This document shows positions 25,101 through 35,875 of a stretch of 64,000 nt of DNA, piece after piece (position 1 is the first letter of the stretch; each line of letters starts with the position of its first letter). This DNA is from Favolaschia claudopus (taxonomy: Eukaryota > Basidiomycota > Agaricomycetes > Agaricales > Mycenaceae). The position numbers were made by a program, and so were the translations under genes. The notes beneath the pieces are model-generated. The model saw nothing but the letters and a program-made list of their open reading frames with translations, ran no database searches and was not told the DNA's origin. The DNA is taken from positions 1,488,001 to 1,552,000 of the forward strand of contig JAWWNJ010000004.1 of the NCBI GenBank assembly GCA_037176885.1, read 5' to 3'.

Positions 25101-26320
25101 GTGAGCGAGGTAGCCAGTGGTACAACAGTCACGCTTGTTACAGCTGGGTTGAGTTGGACCGAGGCAGGAAGCGGTGGAAGCGATGCGGCAGACGTGTTAC
25201 CGAAAGCGGTGGAATCTGGTAGTGCAGAAGGCGGCGCATCGCCAGGTATTAAGGCTCTGGACTCTGTGCGCCCAGGAGGTGACGGAGCACGTTTCACTGG
25301 CGACTGAGAAGGGGTAGATTGGCGCTGTGGTGTAAGTGCTTGCGGTCCGAATTGAGGGGGTCTATGCGGGGGTTGAGGAGTCCCTCCATTGGACTGAGGA
25401 TAGCCGTTTGACTGTGGACCAGAGGACGAACGTAGCATTTGAGTTGGTCCTATTGAATTAGAACGTTGCATCTGCTGTTGCGGGTCTGACGGCGGTAAAC
25501 TCTGCGCGGATCGATTAAACGGTGAAGCTGGCGTCCCAAATGAGTTGTGAGCAGGTTGTTGCTGTGGAGGCATTCCCGGCGGGGGAGTCCCGATGCTTGG
25601 TGGACCGGGACCAAAATGCGGAGGCGCGAACTTGGGCTGGAAACTGCTTTGTTGCGGACCGCCATGCTGAGGGGTGGACGGTCGTTGTTGATATTCGCTG
25701 CTGCCCATGCCCGGTGGCGGACCCCCACTACCCATACCCATACCCATCGCGCTTCCAGGTCTGTCAAAAGGTCCCCGGTCCGGTGGGAAGTGCTGCTGTT
25801 GCGCCTGTTGGTGTCGTTGACGGACGGCCATCATAGCATCGCGCACAGCAACTTGACGTTCAGCGGGGTTCATTCCAACAAATTGTTCACGCGTCACTCC
25901 GGCACTAGCAAGTATCTGCAGCATTTGAGGCGTCATTTGTGGGAGTTGCTGCATTTGCGGGTTCATCTGGGGGGGCATATTCGAACCGGGGGAATTCATA
26001 AAACCGTTCATTCCGCCACCGCCACCAACTCCGGAAGCCATTCCGGGATTAGGTGCGGACAATGCAGAAGGATTAAGACCAGCGCCGTTCATCATCATCA
26101 TATGTTGTTGCTGATTAGGCTGCTGGTGCTGGTGCATATGATTCGGAGGGTTGGTGCCATTCAACAACTGTGCGGGACTGACGCCGGCATACGGGCTCTG
26201 GGGTGGTTGTGGCTGGTGGTAGGACGCAAGCATAGCGGGATTAATACCCTGATGATGAGGCTGCTGTCCTAAACCTTGAGGAGGGTAAGGGGGATACGCG
26301 CTTCCCCCCATGGGCAACAT
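22189..26320 (-). CDS. SNF5: SNF5/SMARCB1 chromatin-remodelling subunit with GATA finger
   Basis: Core subunit of a SWI/SNF-type remodelling complex. The start at 26320 (MLPMGGSAYPPYPPQG) opens a long Gln/Pro/Met-rich region of about 400 residues. The first SNF5 repeat follows: ELVPIRLEFDVDHHKVRDTF, VWNMN, then HFAQTVVEDYKLASSYHAVI. The second repeat is DQFEWDLTNEDASPEEFAEN, YAQELGLNGEFKTAIVHSIR. After an Ala/Pro-rich linker comes a GATA-type zinc finger, CSNCGCPESLAIGRRKG..CGTCGK (C-x2-C..C-x2-C), continued by YWHRYRKPRPVEY. The last two exons encode PPEWLVDAVKALQARY and CPGKLYMPGEGRTLDNYELH, a conserved tail with its own Cys pair, stopping at 22189. Fusion of SNF5 with a GATA finger is, as I recall, typical of basidiomycetes and some other fungi. 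Whether this is the Snf5 or the Sfh1 paralog is not settled; the long Gln/Pro-rich N-terminus favours Snf5. Confidence 0.92.
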
Positions 26321-27295
26321 GGCTCGGGAGGTGGCGGGGGGTGCTGGGTTGGTAATACATGGGGGAATAAGTGGGGGGAAGGGAAAGGGAAAGAAGGAAT
26401 AGCTTACGTGGGTCGGGCCCAAGCGCAGGATAGTGATGGGAGGGTGTTTTGCAGTATTTTTGGGTGGAGGCGCGCCGCGATGGTAGCCTCGGAGGCTCGG
26501 CTTCCAATCGACACACAAAGAAATGCGTCGAATGAAGTACAATGTCACACCGTCACGTCACCCACAAACAACCTTAATATGGAAGTATCTCTCTTCCCTC
26601 CTTCCCCAACCTCAAAACTGCTGCAAGACGACTGAAGACCTCTTCAAATCTCATTTTCGATAGCAGTACTGCAGGGCGAACTCGAAATAAATTGCCGGCA
26701 CCAATCTTGGCTTCCGAAATCTCACCACTGTCTAACCGCCGAACCGGAAGAACTGAGGGAGAGAGGAAATGAACTCAGCCTGAGAACCTCCGTCTTCAAT
26801 ACATCATGATGCTGTACTTCTCAAGAGACCAATCAACTCCTAGTTACCACTTGCGTCTTTCAACTTTCAAGGTCTTTTACTCGGAGAGTCCTCTCACTGG
26901 TCGCGTGCCGGTGTCTGTTCTGGATACTATCAATGCGGAAGGGCGATCACCGCCTTGGTCAGGACAATTGACAAAATCCCTACATGCCATACTATAGTAG
27001 CTGGCACTTCAACAACCCTGCTGGAGGACAGCCACTGTCTCGAGAGTCAAGAGAATCTCGGGGGATTTGTACAGCAAAACCAATCTTCTTCTTTACTTTC
27101 TAGACACAGTACACTATACCTACGCCACGCAACATCATGCACCTATATGTATTTCAAACCTCCCCCCCACCAGATCATCACTTCACAAATTACGAAACAT
27201 TCGGCGCCGTGGCACTTCAAGAGAGGGAACTTCCCAACCTAGAGTCCGGGTTTAAAAAATGCAATAATTAGTCTCGGCTACTTTTTATCATAAAA
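26321..27295. other. Upstream region of SNF5 and 3' flank of AHA1
   Basis: This 975 bp stretch lies between the SNF5 start codon and the AHA1 stop codon, both on the minus strand. The part nearest SNF5 is C/T-rich on the coding strand and is probably its 5' leader, perhaps with a small intron. I see no gene in the remainder. Short open frames at 26806-27255 have no motif. Confidence 0.45.
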
Positions 27296-28740
27296 TTACT
27301 TTTGGAAAGCGGGCAACGATGCGGACAGGTACGGTATAGCGAAAGCCGCAAGCAAGATGAGACCGGCGAAGGTTAGCGCAGTCACCCACGACTCGCGCCC
27401 TGCTTGGTGTATTATGGGTTTCGGCGGCGAGCGCTTTTGCGGAGGGCGGAATGGGGTCGGAGGGGACGGGAATAGCTGGACGTACCCGATGGATTTGAAC
27501 CCTTGGATACTGCGCAGAGTTAGCACGCAACATGCAAGAAGGGAAACGATGTAACGCACTAGTAGCCCTCGATGTTACGCTTGATCTCGTCTTCCATGCC
27601 TGTTGGCACCCCGTTAAGCACAAAGGTCACTGTAGAGGAATCCGATCCCTGAGCAATCGTCGTGGTCAGCGTCGCGTAATGCCCTGAGAAACAAATATTA
27701 GTATTCACGAAAAACCTCAACGATAATAACTCATACCGGATGGCCACGTTGGACTCTGCAACGCCCAAGTCTGTACAATCTCTGTGGGCGGAGTGAGAGA
27801 GACATATTTGCCTTTCACGCCGCCCCCGAAGAGAGAATATTCTGTATCGACCTTCGCAGCAGACTAGGTTTTTGCGTTAAACAAAAAATGTGTAATAGAG
27901 AAATAGCCCGACCTGTGCGGCAGCACGCGTCCACGTCGGAATACGTTTCTCATCCGTCAGGAGCCCAAACAAATCATCTGCAGCAGCCATGAACGAGCCC
28001 TCAACGGTGATTTTGGTGGTGTTGACGTTGCTCTTCTTCTCGACGGGTTTGGGGGCAGCCGGAGCAGCTGCAGAGGCACCAGCACTTGCATCGGAGGTCG
28101 AGGCAGCAGGGTTAGGCGTGGCAGATCGACTAGGATCCCCGCTGACAGTCAAATCTCTTCCGTGTGTGTCCACCAACGCGGCGGCAAATTCCGCGAATTT
28201 TGCCTCGAGAGCTGTAGGAATTCGGGATTTCGCCAAAGAGAAAATAGCGTCAACCTCCGGAGAAGAGGGCGTAGTAAGCGACCAATTGTACTAGGCCGAG
28301 CAAGGTCAGACCATTGAAAACTATTCTTGAGGTGTGGATAACATACAACATAGTCGGACAAACCATCGAGCGTGATTTCATGAGACACCTCCGGGATAGT
28401 GAGCGTCCCTTTGACTTCCGTTCCATCCGACGTAGTACCCGTCCAGGCGCAGACAACCTTGCAATCGAATATCGTGATCAACCTAAGCAAAACGTCGCTG
28501 CAATCAACACGTAGAGTCTCCACTGCATCGTAGATAGACAGACTTGGATTTTCTCTGACCCAGTTCAACATCACCATCGACATCGGTCACGCTGGATATC
28601 GAGACAACCTCCGTCCCTTTGCCAGTTATGCTGATAGTGGTTAACTCGCGCTCAAACCATTCCTTGCCCCAACGCGTCACATTTTTGTTCTTCCAATGCC
28701 AGTTAGCCGTGGAGGATGGTAAGGGAGTGGGTATGGCCAT
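27296..28740 (-). CDS. AHA1: Activator of Hsp90 ATPase, AHA1, with hydrophobic C-terminal tail
   Basis: Co-chaperone that binds Hsp90 and stimulates its ATPase. The start at 28740 gives MAIPTPLPSSTANWHWKNKN, then VTRWGKEWFERELTTI. The N-W-H-W-K-N-K motif and the tryptophans around it mark the AHA1 N-terminal domain. That domain continues through FDCKVVCAWTGTTSDGTEVK and ends near FNWSLTTPSSPEV-like sequence (YNWSLTTPSSPEV here). An Ala/Pro/Ser linker leads to the C-terminal SRPBCC (AHSA1) domain: VEGSFMAAADDLFGLLTDEK, IPTWTRAAAQ, LFGGGVKGKYVSL, and TWALQSPTWPSGHYATLTTT. After GFKSIGYVQLFPSP, where typical AHA1 proteins stop, there is a Pro/Lys linker and a hydrophobic stretch, ALTFAGLILLAAFAIPYL, then a stop at 27296. 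This looks like a single membrane-spanning tail. Identity is firm; membrane anchoring is inference. Confidence 0.93.
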
Positions 28741-29161
28741 ATCGGACGCGAGTCAGCGACACAAAGAAAGTTGAGGAGAAAAAGCAGAAAGAAAGTTCGA
28801 AGTAAGCGACAAACACCTGACAAATAAAAATTGCACAATATTCTGGTACATTCCACAAGTTTCGACCCACTCGTTCGTAGTTACAAGTACACAGCAGCTA
28901 CAACGTAGGAATATGCCTCTACAACATGAACCAAAGGAGGTTTGTGCCCAAAGCAAATATCAGCTGGTTTTTCTTGTTGGTGGATTCTTCGCAGATCACA
29001 AACTGACGCCCCAGTCGGCATGAACACGACAATAAGAAACCCTGCGAACATGATACAAACCGGAATACGGAGTACGAAGCAGACGTACGGAGAGAACACC
29101 TTTGAAAGTGTATTGACGCGTTCGCTCGAAATTTATACTCGAGGCGAGTATGAAATAAGCC
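28741..29161. other. Intergenic region between AHA1 and YJU2
   Basis: A 421 bp stretch separates the AHA1 start from the YJU2 stop, both on the minus strand. It must contain the AHA1 promoter. I see no clear TATA box and no further gene. Confidence 0.45.
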
Positions 29162-30194
29162 TTAGGCCTTGGCTTTGCCCTTCTTCACAACGATGCCTAA
29201 TGACTTCTTGTTATCCACCTTGGCTTTCTTTACGGTGTGAAGGGCACTGGTTTTAGCGGAGATGAGAGAGCGAGCGGAGTCCGGCAGCAGACTGAGCAGA
29301 TCTGGCTCTACATCGTCGGCTTTCCGTTTCACCGTTATTACAGCGGGCGGTGGGTCGGGAGAAGAGTCGCCTCCATCGGCAGGGCGGGACGAGGAACTGG
29401 CAGACATCGGCACCTTTGCGAAAACCTCGCGCACGAGCTTTTCATCCTCCTCCTCGATGCGCTTCCGCTCCAGATCCTCCTCGTTCTCCAGTTCCTCGAT
29501 GCCTATCCGGGCAAGAAGGTCGACAGATGTCGCGTTTCCGACTCGCTCGTTGCGCGCGTTCCGTGCCCGGATATCCTGCAGCGCGTCTAGAATATCCATC
29601 TCCCGTTTCGAGTCGGTCGTACGGTTCTCCAGGACTTTCATCGGATTGTTCTCCTCCTCCTCCAGTTTTGCCAGCCGATCGACCTCCTCGACTTCAGCCT
29701 CCTCTCTCCAAGGCTCAAAATTCCGGGAGGCGCCGTGCTCAGCGGCATAGTCAGTGTTCTTTGGGTCCGTCTTGAATGTGATTTCGGCGGAACAAAGCGT
29801 ACTGTACGAGTCGTTAGCAGGTAGATGCAACGTAGCTTCATGAAGCCGGACCATTTTATGTAGAAACGAAAAATCTTGATGCCATAGTAATCTTCGCCGT
29901 CGACAGTCTCCTTACGGGCGTTGAATTTCTTGCCTTTGTAAATGTACTCTCCGCATGTATTACATCGCCTAGTAACATTGATTAGCAAAAGATACTTCGC
30001 GCGGGCATTCTAAGACGTACATAGAGAACGGGGCCATTAACCGAACGACTTGTTGCGAATTCTTGGGCCCACGTCGTCTCGGAATGAGATCGGGGTCGAA
30101 GTCCGGGGGGAAATACTTGTTTAGAACTACAATGATGTTAGAATACTTCAGACAGTCAAGGGGATAGAGTCTACATGCCTTTACGCTCCGCCAT
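29162..30194 (-). CDS. YJU2: Pre-mRNA splicing factor YJU2 (CWC16 family)
   Basis: Spliceosome step-one factor of the Yju2/CCDC94 family, which acts with the NineTeen complex before branching. Joined exons give [20 protein letters not shown], then [20 protein letters not shown], the universally conserved start with its first Cys pair. [40 protein letters not shown] follow, carrying the second Cys pair (C-T-L-C), then [18 protein letters not shown]. The C-terminal half is a Glu/Arg/Lys-rich coiled coil ([20 protein letters not shown]) and a basic tail ending KKGKAKA. The first intron (30127-30178) appears to use a GC donor, which gives exactly the conserved residues; a GT donor two codons on would insert a Gly-Ile instead. 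It is divergent to the chromodomain gene that starts at 30585. Confidence 0.94.
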
Positions 30195-30584
30195 AGCAAA
30201 TCACAGTGGTGGTAAGAAGAGAGAATGGAAAGCTTGGTCAGCGCGGGATATGCCGAAGACAACTTGCTTTCAACGAATTCGGAATTGAACGACTCAGCTA
30301 GACTTTCAACCGTTTACTGCTTCAAACCTATCTGGGAGGGTCTTCCATTAGCTACTGGCTCAACTCCTCGTCTGCATGATGTCGGGTTACCTGCTAGTCC
30401 ATCTCCTTCAATGCTTCTCAGTTGATAGTGTCCTAACTTTCTTCGTGATTTGGCAATATCGTTCTCTTGCTTCTGAATCTACATCAAACTCTAAAATCAA
30501 GCTCTTTGAATATGACCTGCGGACTCATGGAAAAATTCAAGAAAAATCTCTCTTCTCCCTCCTCCGTCATTCTATCTTGCCTCT
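30195..30584. promoter_or_regulatory. Shared promoter region of YJU2 and a chromodomain gene
   Basis: The 390 bp between two divergent start codons must serve both genes. I see no TATA box. The C/T-rich tract at 30540-30583 next to the chromodomain gene is typical of fungal start regions. Confidence 0.4.
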
Positions 30585-31687
30585 ATGCCCAAACGCACAA
30601 GAGATCCAGAAGATACGCAGCAGCCTCTCTATGAAGTCGGTAAGTAGAGCTCGGAATGGTCTACTCGTCGCCCCAGACGCTGACAAGCAACAGAGTACAT
30701 TATAGCCGCCCAGCGTACCGACGAACCATTTCTTGAAGGCTACGATAATAAAAACTCTGAATATTACGGATCCGGCTGGGTAAACAACTTCCATATCTCG
30801 GTCTATACTCCAACTCGAATTAATGAGGACTATTCTCATAGGTCTATCATGTCAAAGTACTGTTTTGTCGTATGAAATCCACGTCACTCTACTTACCATA
30901 CATTCGTCCAGTGGAAGGACTATCCAGATACAAACTGGGCCTGGCAACCGTCCGAAAACCTCAAAAAATGCCAATTTCTCATCCGAGAGTTCTGGGAGGA
31001 TGTCGGCTTGAATGCCTTACGGACACAATGCCCGGAGCTGGAGTTTCCGGCCAGTGACGAATTCCTTACTCGACACCAAGGGTTTACATCTTCTCCCTCC
31101 AAGAAAGCGGTGAGGATCTTTCATCTCGCATCAGAGTCTGCCAGACTTATACTTGTATTTCATACAGAGGCGTAAATCCTCAAGTCCGCAGAAGACGTCT
31201 CCGGTAAAGGTCTGTTGTCAGGGTGGCACTTTCTTTTCGTCTCTGACACATCCATAGCGAGAGGCTTCCCCGCGAAAGCGTCCGAGTCTCAGGATTCAAA
31301 CCAAACCAGTTGCGTCGACGTCGAGGATCGAGGTACACCATTGATGCCCTCAATTAATTCGCCACTGATAAATAAACATAGTCCCCGACGACGGCCTCCC
31401 CTACTCCTTCAAGTCCTACAGATGCTATGAGAACTCCAGCCACCCCCATCTCACCTCCACTCACTCCGGAGCTCGAAGTTGAATCTATCCCCAACTTTTC
31501 ACCCGATGATAAACCCTTGCCCCGCCTCCGCCGAAATAAAAGCAACGATATTATGTGCTCGTACGCATCGTCCGAAGACGGTAGATCGGACAAGCAATCG
31601 CACGATGATCGTGAGCCAAGCGATTCTGGAGACGAAGATTCACAGCTGGACGACGAGTTGGAACAGCTTGTTGCAGGTTCTTTGTAG
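30585..31687 (+). CDS. Chromodomain protein, HP1-like
   Basis: Small nuclear protein with an N-terminal chromodomain, a module that usually binds methylated histone H3 tails. The start at 30585 gives MPKRTRDPEDTQQPLYEVEY, then after an intron IIAAQRTDEPFLEGYDN. The domain continues over three exons: GSGW|VYHVK|WKDYPDTNWAWQPSENLKKC, QFLIREFWEDVG. The aromatic cage positions are filled by Tyr (YEVEY), Trp (VKWKDYP) and the Trp/Gln-Pro position (WAWQPSENL), where most proteins have W-E-P. After about residue 110 the protein is Ser/Arg/Pro-rich with short basic patches. It ends in an acidic segment, SQLDDELEQLVAGSL. I see no chromoshadow domain, so it is not a complete HP1. An insertion (FLEGYDNKNSEYYGSG) between the first strands lengthens the domain. 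Function beyond histone binding is open. Confidence 0.85.
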
Positions 31688-31836
31688 TCATCATCGTAAA
31701 CTTTCTACATATACATACAGTGCCGCCAGGCAAGAGGAGAGCTCGTCTCGCCAGTAGCGATAATATTATATAATTTGTTTCCCACGGTTCGCCCTTACCT
31801 TCTGTCTCATCCAATTCTTAACCACTGCTGTCCACG

Positions 31837-32766
31837 ATGAATACTTCAACGGTGCTAGCTTCAACGCTCAACGAAGGATGAATGAGACGCTCTCAGCCGT
31901 CTCCCGATGGCGCGCGATACGCTCTGAGCGCATTTCCTCCTGGAGACGACACCGAAAACAAAGGCCTTGTTCTGTTTTCGTCCTTGTTCACGCGTCCAAT
32001 CGTCAAAAATACCAAGGGTCATCTTGTCAAATACCCTCGTGTTCAAGGCACTCAAAGGCACCCTTGCCCAGAAGCGCTTTCTGCCCCAAGAAACCCAGGA
32101 TTGTCTTTCTGCCTCGTTCACGCACCCTTTGTCAGTCAAGTACCAAGGAACATTGACAATCGCGTCAACGTGAAGCGGCGGGCAGCCCTCATAATCTCTT
32201 CGTGCTGCTGCTCTGACTTGTGCTTTCACCCTCTTACGACCGCTACGATTTTGACGACCCCTTCCTGGCCTCTGTGGCTGAAGAAGTAACGACGACGAGA
32301 CGAGATGCGGCTGCTATGTGCGCAGTCCTCCTCTCATTCCCCTTCCCAAATTCTATTAACATCTTCAACCTCAGCAGTGGCACCCCTCCTGCTGGGGTCG
32401 AGCATGGTCACTCTGTTCCACGGCCTTGCGCGAGCCGCACCTATTCCTTCTGCTCTCGTGTTGTTGCCGTCGCAAACCTTGGAGGCGCGCCTTGTCGATC
32501 CAATACCGCCGCGCCCCAAGATCGACGATTTTATGCGACGCAGCGACGAGCCATCGCCATCGCCATCTTCACTCACCACGGTAAGTAGCTTTCTGACATC
32601 CATTTATCCACGCGGCTTGTTGATCTGTCTGCTCCAGCTTCCCTTGGCCGATGTGACCTCCGAGTCCACCATCGACGACGAGGAGCTCATCGTCGTCGAG
32701 TCTGGCGCAGGCTGGGCGGCTGTGATACGCCGCCCACGGGGCTGCAGGCTTTATCTGTGCCTGTAG
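31837..32766 (+). CDS. Possible unrecognised multi-exon gene
   Basis: There is weak evidence for a gene here. Open stretches include SFPPGDDTENKGLVLFSSLF (frame of 31882), SYDRYDFDDPFLASVAEEVT (frame of 32220) and SALVLLPSQTLEARLVDPIP (frame of 32305). The last runs into a good intron, GTAAGT..CTCCAG (about 32581-32638), followed by LPLADVTSESTIDDEELIVV and a stop near 32766. I could not join the first pieces through consistent introns, and I recognise no family. The opposite strand is also open (31861-32229). It could be a fungal orphan gene or chance open frames in a C/T-rich area. Confidence 0.25.
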
Positions 32767-33594
32767 CCGTGTCTTGCACGATCATCTCTGTCATCTTCGC
32801 GGTCCTCACGCCGCCGATCTGCCCGTCCTTTCCATTGAATCCACTTGTAACACCAATCCAATCGTAAACAGCATCATCATCATCAATCCTCACGCATCAA
32901 GTACGTATCGACATTCTCTCGCATCGCATCCACGTACGCTTCGTTCTTGCTTTGGGTTGTATGCACCTTCGACTGACCTGAGATCCGTAGTGTATCGATA
33001 GACTGACTACCCGACATAACATCCAACCCACGCGCTGCTCGACGCACGGCCCCCCAGCCCTATCACTCTTCGCATACGCTGACGCTGTCGAGATACTTAT
33101 CTGTTCGTTGAAGTTCCATTTCCCTGCCTGTTTTCTTTCCAGCACTGGTTGCTTTCTGGTCTCCACACACAATGTACTTATATCTTGTTGCATTGCTCTC
33201 ATACAACAACGCACATCACCTACCATACCTCTGTAGCGCACACGTTCTTTGGAATTATCACATCTTTTTCTGAGAATGGTGTTGGACTTGCGCAACTCAA
33301 CTCAGGCATCCGAAAACGATACGCAACGACTCTATCTATTCTGTGATTGGCTGGTCCGCTCTCGAGCGCGAGACACTGAAAGTCATGCAGATGAGCCCGT
33401 GAAAAAGAAACAACAACAAAAGCAGTACAACAGACAGCTAGCTACAGAGAAAGCAATAGGGTAAAAGTCAACGTATTGGGGTATAGACGAGCATCAAATG
33501 TGTGTGTGTGTGTGCATGAGATGTATATATCCAGTGGAGGGAAGATCTAGTCCACTGCGGCAGCGATTTTGGAAGCTCGGGGCGACAGAGCACG
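32767..33594. other. No recognisable gene
   Basis: This stretch lies between the doubtful open frames ending at 32766 and the stop of the cupredoxin gene at 33595. It is C/T-rich and has many short open frames, none with a motif. A (GT)n microsatellite sits at its right end. Confidence 0.4.
33500..33514. repeat. Short (GT)n microsatellite
   Basis: A run of seven to eight GT units lies in the 3' flank of the minus-strand cupredoxin gene. It is short and probably has no function. Confidence 0.8.
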
Positions 33595-34437
33595 TTACAT
33601 GATCAGAGCAGCACCGCCGAGAAGCGCAACGGTGAGTGCAGCAGCAGGGACCACGCGTATCGCAGCGCCAGTGTTGCCGCCATTACCACCAGAGCCTGTT
33701 TGGGTGTTTCCCGAAGAAGTCCCATCCGAATTTGTCGCTGAGGGCCCACTGGCACTAGCACTAGAAGAGGCATCTGCACCAGTCCCATTCAGCCTGACGG
33801 CGTTGCGCTCAAAGCCGTCAATGGTCTCGAGCGTAGCGCTGACGTTTCCGGGGTTTATGACGCCGACACCGCCGATACCGCAAGTGGTTGCATCGAAGAA
33901 CCAGAGCGTGGTGTTGACGATGTCAGGGTTCATGATCACGCGCAGCTCGGTGATGGCGCTGAAGTTGCCTGCGGGACGGATGCCGCTGTCGAAACCGTTG
34001 ATTGTGACGTTGGTGTCGTGGGCTGGGACGCAAGGGACGGCGAATGTGGATTGGGTCGCGGAATGGTTGCCTGGATGATGTTGTGAGAGTTGAGTTGAGT
34101 TGAGGTTGCGGAAGAAAAGATGAGCCCTACCCTGCGTGAAGTTGAAGAGGACCGTCTCGCCGAGCTTCGCGTTGATAACTTGCTGCAGCGAAAGTCAGAG
34201 CCTTTTCAGGGACATGAAACGAGGAACGAACTGGGGTGAAGACGGCGGAGCCATTCGTAGCGCTGGCGTTGTTGGCGACGGTAACGACATGGGTGACTTG
34301 TGCGGGCGACAGCGAGACCGAAGACTGGCCCGCGACGAAGCCAGCCAAAGCAGAGATCTAAACACAACACGGTGAATATCGTCCTACGCGCTTTGCGACG
34401 GAGAAAAAATACAGACAGTGAGGGCAGCGTAGAACAT
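33595..34437 (-). CDS. GPI-anchored serine-rich cupredoxin-like protein
   Basis: Extracellular cupredoxin-fold protein of the fungal serine-rich type, often surface-bound. The start at 34437 joins over an intron to MFYAALTISALAGFVAGQ, a signal peptide with a likely cut after the Ala-Gly-Gln region. The domain shows SSVSLSPAQVTHVVTVANN, then LGETVLFNFTQGNHSATQST with the conserved N-H-S/T-A-T-Q histidine, then FAVPCVPAHDT with its conserved Cys. FFDATTCGIGGVGVIN follows, where members of this family carry a second Cys before the G-x-V/M-x-x-I-N end. A Ser/Gly/Thr-rich spacer and a hydrophobic C-terminus, IRVVPAAALTVALLGGAALI, form a GPI-attachment signal. Three short introns. Which side chains bind copper, if any, is uncertain: only the His and one Cys are evident. 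Confidence 0.85.
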
Positions 34438-35875
34438 GGCAGACAAGCAAAGAGCGGCGAGGACAACGAGTGTGTGGACAAGGACAACAACAGCACGGCA
34501 GCAGTGAAAATTTCGCAGGCAGTTCGCAGGCAGTAGTAAAAATGACGGTCATTTGACGTCACCAAACGAAGAAGCGCACGAAACGCACGAAACGCTGGGA
34601 TAACGCGGCCAATGTGCAGTAAAGGTTCAGCGTAAACCAGAGATTGCATGATTAGCGTATCTTGCATTCTCTGGAGACCAAGCCGCGGTCAAAGCGTCGC
34701 AGGAGACGAGCACCTTGACAGAAAGACAAAATGCAAGAGAGTGTAGCGAGATTCCCAAGGCACAAGAATAACCTGGGCTAGACGTCGCTGACGTGCGGGG
34801 GTCGTGGGTGTTCTTATCGCGGTGATGTGTCGAATGAATTCAGATGAAATTTGCATGTTGGCCGTGTGCTTCGACTATCGTAAACACTGCAGTCCAGAGT
34901 TCATTCACCACCATCTTGTCATGATATGCTGCTGGGATGCCGCTGACGCGCAATAGTACGTTGGGGTTGCGCAGGAGTGCCAGAGAGACTAGAGTAGAGT
35001 AAGACCGACGTGGAGTAAAGGTCGTATCGGAGTTTGCCGAACAGCGCGACAATGGCCAAGAAAGCAGGGGTCTAAATACCGGGGTCTAAATACCGACGCC
35101 TACTGGATATAGTCCTGTCTTGAGCGATGTAGTTCACGCGATTCTGGCAGCTCTCATTTCTCAAGTTCACCTGGGCCACTACACGGAAAAGCATCGAGCA
35201 GCAGCTCGAAGACAACATCTTAGTTGTCGGATTTATGACGTCCACCTCCTCTCTAAACTGTAGTATCTCAGCAATGAATGGGGAACCGAAAACTTCACCA
35301 TCGACCCAATTTCAATGACTGCTGCTCCAACGTCTACTGTAAATTACAACCTCGGCCTATCGCATCTTTGGCGATCTCAAGACCCCGCAGTCGTGATGCC
35401 TTTTTGCTACACTTCTCCTAACGATGGCAACATTCTCGTCCTCGCAAGCTACCATCGTCTGTGGCCTTCTCCGCGCCGGAGAATCACCATCCCAGTCCAA
35501 CGCCTTGCTCTCAGCGTGGTATCAAATTTCCTGCAGTACACACAAGATGGCTTCCGTCTCCAATATGTCCTCAGCCTCTCTAGGTGCCCGGCGTCCGCCA
35601 GCTGGCAGCCTACAACGGCCCCAACATATTGCCGAACTCGAAAGTGGCCTGGCTCAACAGCGTCGTTTACTGAAAAAGTAGGCTAACATGGCCTGCTGTG
35701 AGGTAGATCGTCTATACATGCTAGACCCAGAAATGGAAAGGTCAAAGCGCAAAATTGCATTTCTATCCGGAGATAGCCACGACGTTTTTGGCTTACTCGA
35801 ATTTATTAAGAGTCATCCGAGCTCAGAGCGTTAAAAATAATGGCTAATATTATGCTCTACTTACATCTATCCACA
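34438..35875. other. 1.4 kb without a recognisable gene
   Basis: The left part is the 5' flank of the cupredoxin gene. The open frames at 35315-35686 and 35424-35681 are overlapping and lack known motifs, although the second ends in a charged helix (HIAELESGLAQQRRLLKK). Near 35075 the phrase GGGGTCTAAATACCG is directly repeated. Nothing here can be named. Confidence 0.4.

Noticed and set aside
25547..26272. Long plus-strand open frame (241 codons) rich in Arg, Leu and His
   Set aside because: It lies antisense to the Gln/Pro-rich exon of SNF5; the biased codon use of that exon keeps the other strand open.
27494..27513. Sequence like a tRNA B-box (GGGTTCAAATCC on the minus strand)
   Set aside because: It lies in AHA1 coding sequence and no A-box or cloverleaf surrounds it.
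29262..29750. Ser/Arg-rich plus-strand frame
   Set aside because: Mirror of the Glu/Arg-rich coiled coil of YJU2; Ser-rich antisense of Glu-rich helices is expected.
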